Below, in pieces: positions 48,172 through 50,345 of a stretch of DNA of 50,345 nucleotides; position 1 is the first letter of the stretch, and every line of letters starts with the position of its first letter. The position numbers and the translations under genes were made by a program. The notes below the pieces were generated by a model, which was given only the letters and a program-made list of their open reading frames with translations, was not told where the DNA came from and ran no database searches. Source of the DNA: Spirochaetota bacterium (GTDB taxonomy: Bacteria; Spirochaetota; Leptospiria; Turneriellales; Turneriellaceae). The stretch lies in the NCBI GenBank assembly GCA_018240245.1, contig JAFEGD010000239.1, forward strand, positions 1 through 50,345, given 5' to 3'.

Positions 48172-48176
48172 TACTT
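48151..48176 (-). promoter_or_regulatory. Palindrome enclosing the start codon of the MmgE/PrpD gene
   Basis: AAGTAATGAC (48151-48160) and its perfect complement at 48167-48176 enclose GAATAT. The ATG (48169-48171) sits inside the arm. It could be an operator or an mRNA hairpin that hides the start codon. Confidence 0.5.
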
Positions 48177-48235
48177 AGCATTGCTATATTTTCGCGGCGA
48201 GCGTCGATTACTTTTTTGTGAATCGTACGTCGTTT

Positions 48236-49093
48236 TTAATGTGAAATTTCGTTCAGTAACTCGATATACTCCGCTGCTTTTGCCGAAACGTGCGTGCGCT
48301 GTTCTGGTGTGAGCAGCGCGTCTGCCGCTAAAATTAAATCTTTTAGAATCAAAAGCGTGCGCTGAAAGCCGCTGCGAAATTTTTTCGGCACGTTCTTTTC
48401 TTGGCCGATCGTGCGTGCGGTGAGATCTTTTGCGAGCGTCGCCGCGTCGGGCTTCGATAAAAGTAATTTCACAAATACTTCTTGCTGACCGCGCCGGTAC
48501 GCAAGCCAATCGCCCGCCGCGTCGGGAAACGTCTCGAAGCGCTGGCGCAGCGCCGCTCTTTGCTCGCGGCTGAGCGCGCCGGTCCAGTCTTCAATCTGCT
48601 TAAGCGATTTCTCGAATTCGTCTTCGTGCCGTTTTGCGAGCGGCAAATTCAATTTCTCTTCTAACTCGGCGTTCTCGTCGGCAAGCCGCGTGCGCAGCCG
48701 TTCGATTTGCTCCACAGAGAGCGAACGCAAGAGCAGATTTATGTCGGGAATAACGCGCCGATAGATGCGGTCGCGGTGCGCGGTCAGCCGCGCGAGCATC
48801 CAATCGAGATCTTTTGCAACGAGGCGGCGCTCGAAGCGCTTTTTGAGTTCGGCTAAATCGGTAGCGTAGAGTGGTAACTGCGTACGGCGATGCCATGCGT
48901 GGTGCAGCGCGATGCGCGCGCGCAAAAAATTTTCTTGATCGCGGTTCAAGTCGAAATAATGATTCACGCGATTGACGATATAAACCGGCACCAACGAATT
49001 ATACGCGACTTTGCGAAATGCGCCGGTGCAGGCCGCAGAAAGTACGACTAAAACAATTAGGAGTTTGAAATTTGCTTTGACTATTTTCTCCAA
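48236..49093 (-). CDS. DUF6279-type lipoprotein
   Basis: A 285-residue protein with a lipobox signal (LLIVLVVLSAAC, Cys near 22) followed by a helical Arg/Leu-rich body. FRKVAYNSLVPVYIVNRVNHYFDLNRDQENFLRARI is the DUF6279 opening, with the WHRRTQLPLYATDL region after it. The function is unknown; the family is of lipid-anchored helical proteins in proteobacteria and spirochaetes. It overlaps the start-proximal plsC gene by 13 bp and is the last gene of the PAP2-plsC run. Confidence 0.8.
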   Translation of the reverse strand: MEKIVKANFKLLIVLVVLSAACTGAFRKVAYNSLVPVYIVNRVNHYFDLNRDQENFLRARIALHHAWHRRTQLPLYATDLAELKKRFERRLVAKDLDWMLARLTAHRDRIYRRVIPDINLLLRSLSVEQIERLRTRLADENAELEEKLNLPLAKRHEDEFEKSLKQIEDWTGALSREQRAALRQRFETFPDAAGDWLAYRRGQQEVFVKLLLSKPDAATLAKDLTARTIGQEKNVPKKFRSGFQRTLLILKDLILAADALLTPEQRTHVSAKAAEYIELLNEISH

Positions 49094-49827
49094 GTTTGCT
49101 CCCGAATAAGTTTGAGCATCGCGTCGTGTGCTTGCATCCGTATTTTTTCTGCGGCTTTGCCCGCGTCGCGCATTTTTGGCGGCATGAGGATTTCCCCCAC
49201 TGCGAGCCTTATTTCGCCCGTGAGATAGCCCATTCTTCTCCCGAACGCGCCCGGCATTTGCGCCGGTTTTTCTTCGACCACCGCAACCGGCAAAATCGGC
49301 ACTCCGCTGGCGACCGACAAGACAAACGCGCCCGAGCGAAATTCGTCGAGCGTTGCGCTTTGCGTGCGCTTGCCTTCGGGAAACATTAAGAGCGAGCGGC
49401 CTTGGGCAAAGTGTGGTGCGGCGGCTTTCTGCAAAAAATCCATGCCGCCTTGCGGCGGTATAAAAATTTGCTCGGTGCGCGCGGCCATTTTACCCACAAC
49501 GGGAAAAGTAATCAGCGCGCCACGCACGACACCCCGCCATTGAAACGGTATGAGATGCGTGAACACGTAACCATCCCACTCGCTCTTGTGGTTCACGATA
49601 AAAATATATTGCGCGCTTGTGTCGAGCTTTTCGAGCCCCACACCGCGCACGCGCACGAACGAGCCGTAGAGAATTAAGGAACTCCAGATGCGCCGCAGAT
49701 GATTGTGCCCCCAATCGACGCTCTTGCCTATGGAGAAAAAAAAGAGCGCGACCATCGCCATGACGCAACAGACCGAAAAAATCCAAATGATGCGATAACT
49801 GGTAAGGATGGTATTCAGAAGCGCCAT
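49081..49827 (-). CDS. plsC: 1-acyl-sn-glycerol-3-phosphate acyltransferase-like
   Basis: A 248-residue PlsC-type acyltransferase with an N-terminal membrane helix (about 11-33). NHKSEWDGY gives the HX4D motif (H80, D85) and MFPEGKRTQS (148-157) the glycerol-phosphate binding motif; the phosphate-binding RG segment GVVRGALITFPVVG lies between. It adds the second acyl chain to lysophosphatidate in the inner membrane. It overlaps the PAP2 gene by 13 bp and the lipoprotein gene by 13 bp, so all three are co-translated. The pairing with a PAP2 protein fits phosphatidate metabolism. Confidence 0.9.
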   Translation of the reverse strand: MALLNTILTSYRIIWIFSVCCVMAMVALFFFSIGKSVDWGHNHLRRIWSSLILYGSFVRVRGVGLEKLDTSAQYIFIVNHKSEWDGYVFTHLIPFQWRGVVRGALITFPVVGKMAARTEQIFIPPQGGMDFLQKAAAPHFAQGRSLLMFPEGKRTQSATLDEFRSGAFVLSVASGVPILPVAVVEEKPAQMPGAFGRRMGYLTGEIRLAVGEILMPPKMRDAGKAAEKIRMQAHDAMLKLIREQTWRK

Positions 49828-50345
49828 TTATAACCGTATCGCCGCAATGTGCTCTCAACAAAAGCAAAGTGCGCGGCGGCTCCTAAAATTAACCCAACGA
49901 CGTTGTCGTAAAAATAATGCCGCTTCAAGAACAGCGAACCTACAAACGCGAGCACCCAGAGCGCGAGCGCATAATATGTCACGAATCGTTTTACGCGCAC
50001 GAGCGACATGAGCGCGAGCGTCGCGGCGGCGATATGCAGCGACGGAAAAGAATTCCACCCCGAACTTTCGAATACGGGCAACCGTAACCAGAAGCCGTTC
50101 GTCTCGCGGGGCAAATCCGCAAGAAAAATACGCACAGGCAACGCCGCATAACAGGCAAAACAAATTGTCAACATTACGACAAGCGCGAGCGCACCGCGCC
50201 GAAAAAAATGAATTTCGGGAAAAAATAGTATCGGCATGAGGCAAAGCGTATACGAAAAAACAAAAAGCGGCGCGAGCATCGGCAGATATGGTATGCGCGC
50301 ATCGACTGCACTGGCGAGAGAAATTGCCCGCTGCGCCGTATGCAG
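49815..50345 (-). CDS. PAP2-family phosphatase / phosphotransferase, 5' end outside the window
   Basis: The frame stays open to the window edge, so the gene begins beyond it; ATG 50279 is not the true start. From the edge it reads HTAQRAISLASAVDARIPYLP, then four to five hydrophobic helices. NSFPSLHIA (Ser and catalytic His) and FLKRHYFYDNVVG (Arg, His and nucleophile-aiding Asp) are the PAP2 motifs. The pattern resembles the PAP2_3/AUR1-type group that dephosphorylates phosphatidate or transfers head-groups. It leads the operon with plsC and the lipoprotein. Confidence 0.85.
   Translation of the reverse strand: MHTAQRAISLASAVDARIPYLPMLAPLFVFSYTLCLMPILFFPEIHFFRRGALALVVMLTICFACYAALPVRIFLADLPRETNGFWLRLPVFESSGWNSFPSLHIAAATLALMSLVRVKRFVTYYALALWVLAFVGSLFLKRHYFYDNVVGLILGAAAHFAFVESTLRRYGYKWRF

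Overview
ORGANISM. The window reads as chromosome of a didermic bacterium, most likely a Leptospirales spirochaete of the Turneriella/Leptonema kind. The clues are a DUF1564-like protein (a family I know mainly from Leptospira and relatives), a 7TMR-DISM adenylate/guanylate cyclase, a DUF6279-type lipoprotein, lipid genes on all sides, outer-membrane beta-barrels and mid-range GC. This placement is inference. No rRNA and no complete insertion sequence is present; one tRNA gene is. LAYOUT. 1-4938: the end of a formylglycine-generating-enzyme-like protein, an outer-membrane protein, a CitE-like lyase, an exported M14 carboxypeptidase and a DUF115/MAF-like protein. 4949-12912, all on the minus strand: a type I restriction-modification island with an unusual order (hsdR, a GxxExxY gene, hsdS, two PIN-type toxin-antitoxin modules, hsdM). 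It carries GxxExxY-associated repeats, two of them inside the hsdS reading frame. 12922-19417: dapD, a very large exported MA-peptidase/beta-propeller/barrel protein, a membrane protein and two oligopeptide-type ABC permeases, in one close-packed minus-strand run. 19522-23916: an RND efflux pump with a clean operator-like palindrome upstream, and a LysM-FecR protein. 24115-27384: a four-gene haem-copper cluster (CuA subunit, catalytic subunit, SCO/SenC, small membrane protein). Its catalytic subunit lacks the cross-linked tyrosine, and the cluster matches the norSY-senC-orf1 type of nitric oxide reductase. 27347-36067: a small membrane protein, a CAU tRNA, a ceramidase, a DUF2845 protein, MgtE, an acyl-CoA ligase, a PdxB-like dehydrogenase and an ABC ATPase. 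36213-42001: DoxX/MarR, STAS, DUF1564-like, fatty-acid desaturase, DUF2236, then an ArsR regulator with an ATP-grasp enzyme. 42053-50345: a transposase remnant, the cyclase, an acyl-CoA dehydrogenase, a MmgE/PrpD protein, then a PAP2-PlsC-lipoprotein operon. MAIN POINTS. (1) The norSY-like cluster suggests NO reduction or detoxification in this lineage. (2) Four unrelated genes (hsdS twice, ceramidase, the PdxB-like gene, cyclase) appear to carry in-frame, low-complexity or repeat-derived insertions at positions where their families have short loops; this suggests genome repeats that insert into genes without breaking them. (3) Long perfect palindromes, usually without a T-tract, close many genes; one encodes the same last three residues and stop codon of two convergent genes. 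(4) ArsR plus an ATP-grasp protein with an N-terminal CHC motif, behind a clear operator, may be an uncharacterised metal(loid)-induced ligase system.
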